NCBI GenBank assembly: GCA_004151065.3
Contig: NWUY0300001054.1
Coordinates: 49,070-72,512, forward strand
DNA length: 23,443 bases
Direction of reading: 5' to 3'
Source: Larix sibirica
Taxonomy: Eukaryota > Streptophyta > Pinopsida > Pinales > Pinaceae
Positions 8,425 to 17,772 of this stretch are shown here, piece after piece. Position 1 is the stretch's first letter; each line of letters starts with the position of its first letter. Both the position numbers and the translations under genes were made by a program. The notes under the pieces are model-generated. The model ran no database searches. It was given only the letters and a program-made list of their open reading frames with translations, and had not been told where the DNA came from.

Positions 8425-10820
8425 CCTACGGAATTCCCCCTTGGCCAAGAACCCATGAATGAGAGATTTTTATTCTATAAAAGTTGCAATGACTTGCAAA
8501 TTCTTGTTGTGGCCTCAACTAGCCTTATGTTTCCAAAGTTAGGGACCTCTTTTTAATTTTTTAATTTTTATTTTGAGCCTCATCATCAAATGTGCATTTA
8601 TTTACTCATTTTTACTTGAAATATTTGGCAATGCTTTCATATTCAAAGGTTTTGTTCTTTGAATGCATTGTGATTTGCATGGATGCCGAGAGTACTGATA
8701 GATTGCTTCTCTCTTGTGCTTTAATTACAACTTTACAACACCTTGCATCATGCCTTAAGAACTTTCTTGGTTTCATTTGAATGAAATCTTGCTTGTGCCT
8801 TGATGGAAATTTTGATTTGATTGACTTGTGCAATATTTGGTTTTAATTTCATTCCTCTTGCATGACCTTGTTCTTGCATAAGATTGTGGCCTAACCCATT
8901 TGCACATTTGATTGATTTTTGGCTTGTCTGATGTCATGGATTAACATGATTGAATGTCCATATTTGTGTAGGTTTCCATACTCCATGGGATTTATAATGG
9001 AAAGACAAACCATGGTTGTAACCATTTAAACAAAGGCGTGAGAGGGTAGGTATCAAATTAATGAGAAAGGGAATGGGTAAGTAACACATGCATGTATAAA
9101 TAGAAAGATGCAATTATGACATGCGAAGGGGATATAAAAAGTACATCATAACATATTGAATTGATGTTAGGCCACGTTTAATGAAAAAACATCAAGTCCG
9201 GGTTACTTGTAGATATGTGTCATGAGATTCATGGTTTTGGTGCTAGAACTGTAAGGACAAGCATGTCGAGAGTGATGTGTAAAATGTGAGGTGAAGGAAA
9301 ATAATTATTCCAAGCACATGAATATAGTTTCTAGCCTCTTCTAAGCTTATCAAATTGATTCCTTATCACTTGAAATCTTTTGGTTAGGTTTTAGATCAAT
9401 GTGGTGATTTTAATATTGATTTCCTCTTAAGAGAATTTGGCACTCAAGGACCAACTTCATGTACAGTGATATCAAGGAAGTAAATGATTTGGATTAAAAT
9501 CCATATGTTAGGGATGATTGCATAATTTGATTTTAGCAAAGTAGTGCTCCAAACCAAGGTTGGACTTTAGCCTCTAAGGGTTGTTTGCACACTTTTTTGG
9601 TGTATCATAGAAATGAGTTTGGGAATTCCAAAAGGGGTTAGTTGGATGCATTGTAGGGATTAAGAACTCAACACAACTAATGGAGTTCAATTTTGAGTCC
9701 CATAGTATAAAAATGTGCATTAAACAAACCTCATTAACGAGGCAATTGGAACTTCCCACATTATAAAACATATTGATCTGAAAGTGGAATTTGGCATATG
9801 ACCGCTCGTTGGAAATAGTCTCGAGTGGATAGTGTAACAATTGCATGGGACAATGTTTGCCAGCCCACCTGGGTTCAAATCGGACTGACCCTTGATTCCA
9901 ATGAAGAATAGGAGGGTCAACATTTTTAGTTGAAATATATTTGGGTCAATGTTTGCCAGCCCACTTGTCAGAAATATATTTGTCTCCTCTACACCCCAAC
10001 CAAGGGTTCACCTCTTTGATATGATGAGAATTATTTTAGGTTTTACAAAGCCAAAAAATCAAGGGATTTCATTGGTCCCCATTTTAACTAATTTTAAAGA
10101 TTCTACTAGTAGTCTTTTGCTTCATTTGTGACTTCAATGTGTTCAAGATAATTTTTTATAATGGATATAGAACCTCGGTTGTAGATAATGTATCCTTTTT
10201 ATGGTGTACACAAGAAAATGAAGGTATTAGAGCCTTATTGACTTAATACGGTTGTCAATGAGTCAAAGAAGCCTTGCAACAACCCAACTCTTCTTACTGA
10301 AGATTGTTTAGCATATGGAAGATCATATCATTTTTTAGTAACTATGTTTTGTTTGTTCAAAGGAATGGAGAGTTTTTTCATCAGGTTTTTGCTTCATGGG
10401 ATGAGCCAATTGTTAGATTTTTCACAATTTTAATCAATATTNTATTGAATTAATGCTAAAAAATTAACACATGATAGTAGACGAATTAACTTTATCAGCT
10501 TGTAGAATGACAAAGGGTTATCATTAAGAGGATGAAGGGCATTGAATTCCTCGTTACAAAAGTAAGGTCTTGGAAGTTATGTAGAGGAGATCACCTAAGT
10601 GCAAGTTTGTCTGCTCTCCTCGACTTCGTGAATGTGATGATTAAGGATAATGGACTCAAAATGTAGGATATCTTCAATCAAAATGAAAAGAGAGGGATCA
10701 AAACATTGTTAAATCATTTCTAAGGAAGATGGAGGATGTGAGGGTGTAACTCAAGAGAAGATAAGATGACCATTATGGATGAGTAGAACAAGGGAGAGTG
10801 GAATGTGGATGAAGAAGGAT
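8425..10820. other. Unassigned AT-rich DNA
   Basis: About 2.4 kb with no recognised domain. The part next to 8424 may be the 5' UTR or promoter of the Penelope-like element; a TATA-like tgtataaatag lies near 9095 on the plus strand. A minus-strand frame at 8833-8612 and a plus-strand frame at 10532-10663 (MKGIEFLVTKVRSW..., then continuing through stops) look protein-like but match no family I know. Interlocked short repeats occur at 9851-9982. N10442 is a single unresolved base. Probably further decayed transposon DNA. Confidence 0.4.
9851..9982. repeat. Interlocked short direct repeats
   Basis: The 18-mer caatgtttgccagcccac occurs exactly at 9851-9868 and 9947-9964. A second element, gaaatatatttg, occurs at about 9933 and 9971, so the order is A-x-B-A-B. 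A B-box-like gggttcaaatc follows the first 18-mer. Cause unknown: small duplication or insertion scar. Confidence 0.6.
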
Positions 10821-11427
10821 TGTGCAAGGTCGTTCCCTTTGAGCTAGCAATGACCACCTCCACTCATTGATTGGGGAGACCATTGGTGGGCTTCAATTGA
10901 TTGTGATGACAAGTTGCAAGGTTGGATGAGCATACCTTGGGAATTCTTGCACAATGGCCATGCATGCATAAGTGTTAGATAGTTTGTCAAAGCAATTTGG
11001 ATAAGTGTGGAAATAAAGTTGTCATTGGAGGTTTCTTATAGAGGTTGTACAATGACTTGGATGATGGATATTCCTTGACTCATGGGCACACTAGCGACAA
11101 TACCTTAAGTTGTGGTTGCAACATCTTAGTCGGTGGGTAGGGGGTACCTACACAGTTGGACGAATGGATGCTTGACATGACATGCAACACAAGGAAGGGC
11201 AAGGAGTACCATGGGTATTGTTCATGCAAGATCTTTAGACCATTAAGTGCAAGACATAGTTGGGATGCCTTCAACAAGAGCACATGATTAGAAGGATGCG
11301 TGGACCCAAGGGTTGAGCATTCCAAAAACTTGGTAAATAAATGGGTGGATTGCACATTGGGTCCACGTTAGATGTGGAATGGATTGCAATGCACCTTAGA
11401 AGAAGGCGTTGAGAATATACCTTCCAC

Positions 11428-11436
11428 TATATAAAG
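11428..11436 (+). promoter_or_regulatory. TATA box in the 5' LTR of element A
   Basis: tatataaag. The aligned position in the right LTR keeps tatataagg (14222-14230), so the box is conserved between LTRs. Confidence 0.65.
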
Positions 11437-11731
11437 AGGATGCCTCAATTATGCAAAGTCATCCAAGGAAGTTTGGTCATTCATGTAAATGGTGGACATG
11501 GAGTTCTATGATTGTGTTGAATTTGGGGTTGGAAAAATGGACCTTGGACAATGGTTGAGTGAAGTGTGGAAGAATTGAGATCTACAAGAGACAAACTTAC
11601 ACATTCTTTAGGGGTTAGATTGTGCAATTCTTTTGGGCTATAGGAAGTATTGCCTTGGATTGTTATACACTTGTTATTAGCATGCGATTCACTGAAATCC
11701 CTTGTTGTATCTTTGTAACATTCTTCATATT

Positions 11732-11737
11732 AATAAA
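11732..11737 (+). promoter_or_regulatory. Polyadenylation signal in the 5' LTR of element A
   Basis: AATAAA about 300 bp after the TATA box, following ttgtatctttgtaacattc. The right LTR has AACAAA at the aligned position (14530-14535), so the copy that would end the RNA has lost the signal. Confidence 0.6.
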
Positions 11738-12122
11738 ATTAAGGCATCTACCTTGGATGTTGCTCGTAATTTTATGTTGTGGTTTTTTTGCGATTGTTGG
11801 ATGCTATTATTCCTTGCAATTACGAATGGCTAAGTATTGATGAATATTGCCAAGTGTCAAAGTAGACTTGGGATGCTTTAAGGCCATAATTATATGTGCA
11901 CCTATTGTTAAAAGACCTTAGTTGTGGTGAACTTGGTTGTATATCTAACACATTGTAGCTTAAGGAGTACTTATGAACATACCTTAAGTCAAGACGCATA
12001 GTATGGTTGTAGTAGGGGTGGTTGGTGATGCCCCTCTTGTCAAGGCAATGTAGTTATAAGTGCTACACAACCCAGTGTGCCATAAGTGGAAATTTTAGGC
12101 AATAATGTAGGTTCGTGATACG

Positions 12123-12134
12123 TGGTATTAGAGC
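12123..12134 (+). promoter_or_regulatory. Primer-binding site, initiator tRNA-Met type
   Basis: TGGTATTAGAGC differs by one C-to-T transition from TGGTATCAGAGC, the complement of the plant initiator tRNA-Met 3' end, and directly abuts the 5' LTR. Confidence 0.85.
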
Positions 12135-12279
12135 TTACTCTTCATCCTTTTTCTACAAAAAATGGTGGTATTAAATCATATTCAAGCACTCTTCACCATG
12201 TTTTGACATACTTAGGCGTAACATAAGGTTTTGGGATGAGTATGACAGGTGGGTACAAGAGTGATTTGAAGACTAGAGG

Positions 12280-13560
12280 GAGTAGATTTTGTGCCTTCAC
12301 ATAGCAGGAAACCGAGTTGGATCAGTCTGCACAAGAGTTGGCAAGTTCTTTATTGTTGTTTCGGGAAAATGGAGTACAACATTAAAGACTTTAGACAAAA
12401 GTTACTTCGGCAAAGTGATAAAGTTTGGGACATTGCTCAACCCTCTAGGATTGCAAAGATGAAGACTAGACAAGCCACTTTCCAAAGATAGTAGAGTAAC
12501 TACACGATTTTCTTTATAGTCGTGGAGAGAAGATGGACTCTTTGGAAAAGAGGTTGACCTAGATTGGCCAAACTTGTGATGGAGCTTCAGGAGGAATTTA
12601 TGTGTAACCTTTGGTGGATAGTGGCTCGATAAAGGCATTGGAAGAGAGGTTCGCCATGCTTGTATCCATAACAAACTATATGGCGACAATAGTGGCCAAA
12701 GTGATGGATGCTTGCTAAGACAAGCAAGTCATTAAAGATTTGACTTGATAGATGGAGATAGTGGAAGATTTTGTCGAGGAAACTAGTGGATTGGTGACAA
12801 GTTACACATATGAAACCACATGACACTTAGAAGAATTTGACCTGCATGGTTTCGAATTGACAATAAACCAAGATGACAAGGCTAAGGCACATCGAAGTTG
12901 GTATGCACTAACCAAGGAAGAAGTTTTCCTTGAGCAAGGTAGATTGCTGCCTAGGAGTAGGAAATGGAGCCTAAAGCACCTGTAAGAAGGTTGGGAATTT
13001 GACGGATTGTTAGACATTGTTCAATAAGGTTGTACATGTAGATTGAAGTGCAGAAGGAAGCAACTATTTTTGGCATCAAGAAGTGCATTCTCATGGGTTG
13101 GACACAATAGTTAGATCAGCTACCCAATCGACTTAGAACACGGCTGTTGACAATATACAAAAGCATGCAGAATGGGTTAGAGTACCGATGTAGTAGTAGG
13201 TTTGAAGAAGTGCAACACTTCGATAGTTGTATGACCTTCTTAATGAAGGTTGAGTTGTAGCAATGACAATGTTGGATAGTTGGGTTGTATGAACAATAAA
13301 AAAATTGGGAAATCGAGTGATCTTTTTGGCAAAGGTTGGGTTGCAACAATAACAATAGGCAACGACAATAACATGTGCATCCAAGAAGCAATGTATGACA
13401 GAGTCAGGCAAAGGAACTTTATTTCAAAGACAGTTTGAGTAGTGGGAAATTGTAAAATGATTCCATTAGTAGCATTGTAAAGTGTTTGAAGAAGTCGATC
13501 ACAGGCGGATGTATGAGTTCAAGCAACAAACTTGGGAGAACAACTAAGTTCTTGGAGATG
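12280..13560 (+). pseudogene. Single decayed ORF inside element A, unknown (possibly Gag-like)
   Basis: Protein-like segments follow one another on the plus strand with few frame changes. They include LASSLLLFRENGV near 12325, ALEERFAMLVSITNYMATIV near 12640, AKAHRSWYALTKEEVFLEQG near 12885, SNYFWHQEVHSHGLD near 13060 and HRRMYEFKQQTWENN near 13505. Most breaks are TAA, TAG or TGA, one transition from CAA, CAG, CGA or TGG. The first half is rich in Glu/Asp/Lys/Leu and would favour coiled coils, as in Gag N-termini, but I find no CCHC knuckle or capsid motif. It fills almost the whole space between primer site and polypurine tract, so it was probably the element's only protein. I do not recognise the family. 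Confidence 0.5.
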
Positions 13561-13583
13561 TTGTTGAGGGTGACAACAATTTT

Positions 13584-13596
13584 AAGTGGGGGGGGG
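13584..13596 (+). promoter_or_regulatory. Polypurine tract of element A
   Basis: aagtggggggggg lies directly against the TGTA start of the 3' LTR, the expected site of plus-strand priming. Confidence 0.85.
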
Positions 13597-14891
13597 TGTA
13601 ATGCCCCTGCCTTGGAGTATATAATGGATGCCTCCACTTGTCAATTGAGATGGTCATTGTCAAGCTTTAGTTTGTTGCTATGACATGTTGCAAGGTTGGT
13701 TAAGCATGCCTTGGGTAGTCTTCAATGATGGCAATGCACGCCTAAGTGTTAGATAGCTTGGAAAAGCAATTTGGCTAAGTATGGAAACAAAATGAGGGTT
13801 GTCATTGGAGGTTTCTTATAGAGGCTACACAATGACTTAGACGATGGATATTCCTTGATTCATGCATGCACACAACAATGCCTTGATTGTGGACATAACA
13901 CCTTAGTCCATGAACATTTGTTCTTAGAAAATTGGGTGGGCATCATAAGTTGGATGGATGCATACTTGAGATGACATGCAATACAAGGAAGGGCAAGGAG
14001 CTCCTTGGACACCATTCAAACAAGACAATTCAACCATTGGGAATATGAGATGGTTGGGATCCCCTGGGCAAGAGTGCATGATTGGAAAGACATGTGGACC
14101 CAAGAGCCGAGCATTGCAAAAACTTGGCAAATAGAGGGGTGGATTGCACATTGGGTCCACTTTGGACATGGAGTGGATTGCAAGTCACCTTAGAAAAAGG
14201 TAACAGCAAGGCACCTTCCATTATATAAGGATGACGTCTCCATTATGCAATGCCATTTAAGGAAGTTTGATTATTTATATAAGGGTGGACATGGAGTTGT
14301 GCAATTTTGTTAAGTTTGGGGTTGTCACAATAAACTACTTGAATGCTAGCTAAGTGCACATGGAAAAGTTAGGATCTACAAGAAATAGACTTACACATGC
14401 TTTAGGGGTTGGATTGTGTAAGTCTTTTGGGCAATAGGTAGTATTACTTTGGATTGTTGTACATCTGTTATAGAGTCACATGCAGTTCCCTAGACTCCCT
14501 TGTTGTATCTTTGTAACATTCTTCATATGAACAAAATTAAGCCATTTGCCTTAGGTGGTGCCCATAATTATGCATTGTGGTTTACTTGTGATTCTTGGAT
14601 ATGGCTAAGTATTGTTGAATATTGGTTAAGAGTTAAAGTTGAGTTGTGATGCTTTAAGACCATGGTTGGACATGTGCCTATTCGTAGAAGAGCTTGATGG
14701 TGCTAAATTTGGTTGCATATCTAACAAATTACAATTTAAGGTCTAATCATGGGCAAAATTTAAGTGAAGAGGAGTAGTCTGGTTGTAGTAGGCATAGGTT
14801 GGCTACCCATGTGGCCAAGGCAAGGCAATGCCACATGACTCGGTGTGCTGAAAGTGAAATTTTTTTGATGAAACTATAGGTCCATGATAAA
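13597..14891 (+). repeat. 3' LTR of element A
   Basis: Starts TGTAATGCCCC and ends TGATAAA. Aligned along its length with 10821-12122. Its polyadenylation signal is mutated (AACAAA). Confidence 0.88.
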
Positions 14892-14940
14892 TTGGGTGCT
14901 AAGTTAAAATTATAACTTATAATAACCTTTTTAGTTATAG

Positions 14941-15241
14941 GGGAATCAATAACTGACTGAGATTACCGAGGCAAGACCCAGGTTCAAATTTAGTTGGTTG
15001 CCATTATAAACCTTAGGTCAGGTGCAACAACTTGTAAGCCACACCTAACAATAACTTGGGCCCCAACATAGAGTCGAGACGTCCCACCCGATGGAATCAA
15101 TAACTGATTGGGATTACTTAGGAAAGATCCAGGTTCAAATATAGTTTGCTACCACTATAAACCCTAGGCTAGGTGCAATAATATACAAGCCACACTTAAC
15201 AATAACTTTGGCCTCAACCTAGAGTCGAGATGTCCCACCTA
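14941..15241. repeat. Two tandem copies of a 150-bp unit in the SINE body
   Basis: Units 14942-15091 and 15092-15241 share the blocks ggaatcaataactga, ccaggttcaaat, tataaacc, caagccacac and agagtcgaga. Similarity is about 80% by eye. Confidence 0.88.
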
Positions 15242-15353
15242 GGGGATGCCTACCCTTTCAACCTAGACACAACATGTCACATGTCTCGTTCGAGATTTGA
15301 ACTCAGATGGGAAGAGTGTGAAACTTACCTCCTAACCATTTAAGCTATCTCCA
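14941..15353 (-). mobile_element. tRNA-derived SINE with doubled body/tail
   Basis: On the minus strand the head begins TGGAGATAGC at 15353. It has a perfect A box TAGCTTAAATGG (15347-15336) and a B-box-like GAGTTCAAATCTC (15304-15292), 31 bp apart, as in pol III promoters of tRNA-derived SINEs. The body runs to about 15242 and is followed by two copies of a 150-bp unit. There is no intact cloverleaf, so it is not a tRNA gene. Transcription by pol III and movement by a LINE are family knowledge; target-site duplications and a 3' tail are unclear. Confidence 0.7.
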
Positions 15354-15609
15354 CTTGATTGAAAATTGTGACCGTAGTCATAACAATTAGTGTCTGTCTT
15401 AATGATGACAAGAGAGTGGTTTTGGAACAACTTATGTGTAGTTAGGGAGTGTAATGCAAGCCTCACATGTTCAACCACTATGCCTTCGTGAACCTTTGAT
15501 GAAAAACGTGGGTCCAAACTTAACTTTAAACTTTAGGATATTAAAACTTGTAATGTTTTAAGCTATGGAATTAAGATTATAATTTGTATAATGCTATTAG
15601 CATTTGTTA
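15354..15609. other. Unassigned spacer
   Basis: AT-rich DNA beyond the SINE head with no recognised feature. A minus-strand frame of 61 codons overlaps the SINE head and is not convincing. Confidence 0.4.
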
Positions 15610-15840
15610 AGATGAACACCGTTTGGTTAACGATAGCGCGATTAGAGGTGATCGAAGGCCCTCTTTAAATAGCTTGTGTACAGATTGAAGAAATTCGCGG
15701 ATTCTGTATTGAATGTTTGCGCTAAGGATTGAGCAGACCGAGCGAGCAGCAGCAGCTTTAGGCGATACCAGATCGGGTTTTCAGGTAATAGTAATCGGAT
15801 GAGGGTTTGAATCATCGCGCAAAGAGGACGAGGATTTTAT
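15610..15840 (+). promoter_or_regulatory. Candidate promoter and 5' leader exon (CpG-retaining)
   Basis: About 16 CpG dinucleotides occur within roughly 220 bp, far above the surrounding DNA. A TATA-like ctctttaaatagc lies at 15660-15672, followed by an exon-like stretch with a cagcagcag run. A good 5' splice site, tcag|gtaata, falls at 15784/15785. The pattern fits an unmethylated plant gene start with a leader intron. I find no supported coding product downstream, so this may be a gene whose coding exons I cannot join, a long non-coding locus or a relict promoter. Confidence 0.4.
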
Positions 15841-16640
15841 GCTATCTTTAATAGCCATATTCTATGTTGAGAGTTGCTTCCACCTTCATATTTCTCATCT
15901 TACTTTAATTTTTAAAATATATTTTTAATCTTTGAAGTAGGATCAACCATCCAGTTATTGCAATTCTGGGCTTTGACCCCGTTTACCCATCGCCGACCCA
16001 CAAAACTTTTGTGGGATATTGAAATTAAAATTAGAGTGGGTTAAGGAGCTCAAGTTTGACCATTAATATACTGATAACAAATCCATAAGGCATAGTGGAG
16101 ATTCCATTGTATTGGTGCTCCTTTTGAGCTGGGTGAAGTTCCTTTTTGCAGTTTAATATCGACCTCAGAGGTGATCCGCTTATTTCCATTGTAAAAATCA
16201 GCCTGAATTTTGGTTTTCTTCATCTATATATCAATGTTTTAATTATGTTTAACTCAGTAAATATTTCGAGCGTCAATCAATCTGTTTCTGGGAGGGGTTT
16301 GATAATAATGTCGGATGCAGGATACTGTTCTCAATCAGGTTTAATTGTCAGTTTAGCGACATACCTTAACCATACAAGAGAAAAACCCAAACACATTAAA
16401 ACTATCAGTAACTGTTATTAAGAATTACACGGTGGCAAGTGAAGAAGGAACGGTTTGGTGGTGGATTCTTGCATTACAAATGAAACAACATCTTTGGGTG
16501 ATTTGTCTGTCGATCTTTTTAGCTTTTTTCTGAAAGTTCGGATCTCAAAATTATAGGAACGTCATCAAAGGCAGACTAGCACCGTGCTTTATACCTAGCA
16601 AATGATAAGGTAAAGGTCTGGGCAGCTCCAATAGATTGTT
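15841..16640 (+). other. Possible intron and early exon region, unresolved
   Basis: Splice-like signals follow the leader: tttttgcag at 16143-16151 and taactcag at about 16257. A candidate ATG at 16308 opens a short frame (MSDAGYCSQS) that meets cag|gtttaa. A 30-odd-codon open stretch (GLVVDSCITNETTSLG) occurs near 16450-16555. None matches a family I know and no continuous gene model can be built. Confidence 0.25.
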
Positions 16641-16945
16641 TTGTATTTGATTTTAGAATGCTTTGAATGCCTATTTGGCTATTGTAATCCACATATCGTA
16701 TTAGATTTTGCAACGCTTTGAATGCTCATTTGGATATTGTAATCCGTCTACTGTACTCGATTTTACAATGCTCTGAAGGCCGATCTGCTTAGTGTAATAC
16801 TCCAAATTTGTTTTATTTTACAATACTTGAATGCTTATATTATATTTGATTTTACAATGCTTTAAATGCTCATTTGGGTATTGTAATCCGATTATTGTAT
16901 ATGCTTTTACCATGCTTTGAATACCCGTAGTGTATTATAATCTGC
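16641..16945. repeat. Imperfect tandem repeat, about 55-bp unit, six copies
   Basis: Repeated core gattttacaatgctttgaat, then gctcatttgg-tattgtaatcc. Units start near 16641, 16697, 16751, 16810, 16845 and 16896; the fourth is shortened. Within each unit tacaat and attgta are inverted relative to each other. Confidence 0.82.
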
Positions 16946-17418
16946 ATCAATACCAACCGGACCAGGAAAGAGATAAATTTCCCTTTTTTCAGGATAGTTG
17001 AGTTAGAGTATTTAATTCTTCCTTAATCGGATCTCATAAATCTATTATTTATTGTACAATGGATTTGTCTGAATTGCAAAAGAGCTGACATTCCCCCATA
17101 AAAATTCACTTGGTTTGACTAAATTTTCTCAGTATTCCTCTTTTTGCAAGTTGCTTCGTAAATCATGCCCCTAGGTCGGGGCTGCACTGCACAGCACAGA
17201 TGTGCTTCGGATTAGGTGCCAGACCCGAGGGCTATCTGTTCTGCCAAAAATTGCCCGGGTGTTGCACCTGGCCTCATCCGTTTTGCCATTTGGCTTGCCA
17301 TTCAGGTGGAGTAGAGTGAAACTCTGGTGGATTCTTAATACCCTATCAAGCTCACTAGTAAACTAAGGTTTTGTTGCCAAAATAGTGGTATGTCTTCACA
17401 ATTGACTGTATTTTTATG
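16946..17418. other. Spacer with a GC-rich hairpin
   Basis: No coding signal. The part at 17160-17330 is unusually GC-rich for this window and holds two inverted repeats: a short GCCCC/GGGGC pair at 17167-17182 and a longer one at 17214-17269. Confidence 0.5.
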
Positions 17419-17772
17419 TATACTATTCAATTCAGTGTTTTCTCTTTGAATCTGCCTTGTTCTTGCAATTCATGAAGGCTTCATTCATGAATTTTGTTTT
17501 ATTGCTTATTTATACTTTGCCTAAGTCAAATATATTCACACCCTTTACCATTAGCAGTGGCAATGCTAGGATTTCTATTTGGGGCTATTTCAATCTATAC
17601 TTTTAAATTCAGTGTTTTCTTCTTGAAAAAAGCTGCCTTGTCCTTGCAATTCCTGAAGGCTTCATTAGCGAACTTTGTTTTATTGCTTATTTGTACTTGC
17701 CCAAGTCAAATATATTCCCATCCTTTACCTTTCGTGGCAGTGCTAGAGTGATCCCTATTTGGGGCTATTTTG
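17419..17772. repeat. 177-bp imperfect tandem duplication
   Basis: Copy 1 (17419-17595) and copy 2 (17596-17772) share attcagtgttttct, gaaggcttcatt, ttgttttattgcttattt, caaatatattc and atttggggctattt. The two open frames here are products of the duplication and not clear genes. Confidence 0.85.

Larger units (their letters stand above)
10821..12122 (+). repeat. 5' LTR of element A
   Basis: Begins TGTGC (partner: TGTAA) and ends TGATACG against TGATAAA in the right LTR, both likely decayed from TGATACA. Contains a TATA box and a retained AATAAA signal at the positions expected of U3 and R. Confidence 0.85.
10821..14891 (+). mobile_element. LTR element A: compact LTR retrotransposon without pol
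   Basis: Two long direct repeats (1302 and 1295 bp) flank only about 1.47 kb. A primer-binding site follows the left LTR with no gap and a G-rich polypurine tract ends exactly at the right LTR. The internal region carries one decayed ORF but no protease, RT, RNase H or integrase motif. The TGTAATGCCCC LTR start and tRNA-Met-type primer site suit a Ty3/gypsy-like or derived non-autonomous element (LARD or TR-GAG type); superfamily cannot be proved without pol. In a well-aligned 51-bp LTR stretch (11025-11075 region against its partner) I count five differences, all transitions, so the insertion is old and methylated. The 5-bp flanks (aggat, ttggg) do not match. Confidence 0.88.

Noticed and set aside
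9720-9846. Copia RNase H remnant suggested by a KHIDLK word near 9770
   Set aside because: No DN-SA or NP-FH motifs upstream and no LTR downstream; a single short word is not enough.
13116-13411. Two overlapping Cys/Tyr-rich minus-strand frames
   Set aside because: Antisense to the decayed ORF of element A; composition comes from caa/aca-rich DNA.
13924-14221. Overlapping minus-strand frames in the right LTR of element A (and 11080-11355 in the left)
   Set aside because: They lie antisense inside matching LTRs and are lost or shifted between the two copies; shadows of repeat sequence.
10816-14896. Target-site duplication of element A
   Set aside because: Flanks aggat and ttggg do not match, so none can be claimed.
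15280-15353. tRNA gene on the minus strand
   Set aside because: A and B boxes exist, but the arms do not pair as a cloverleaf and the sequence continues into a repeated body: a SINE.
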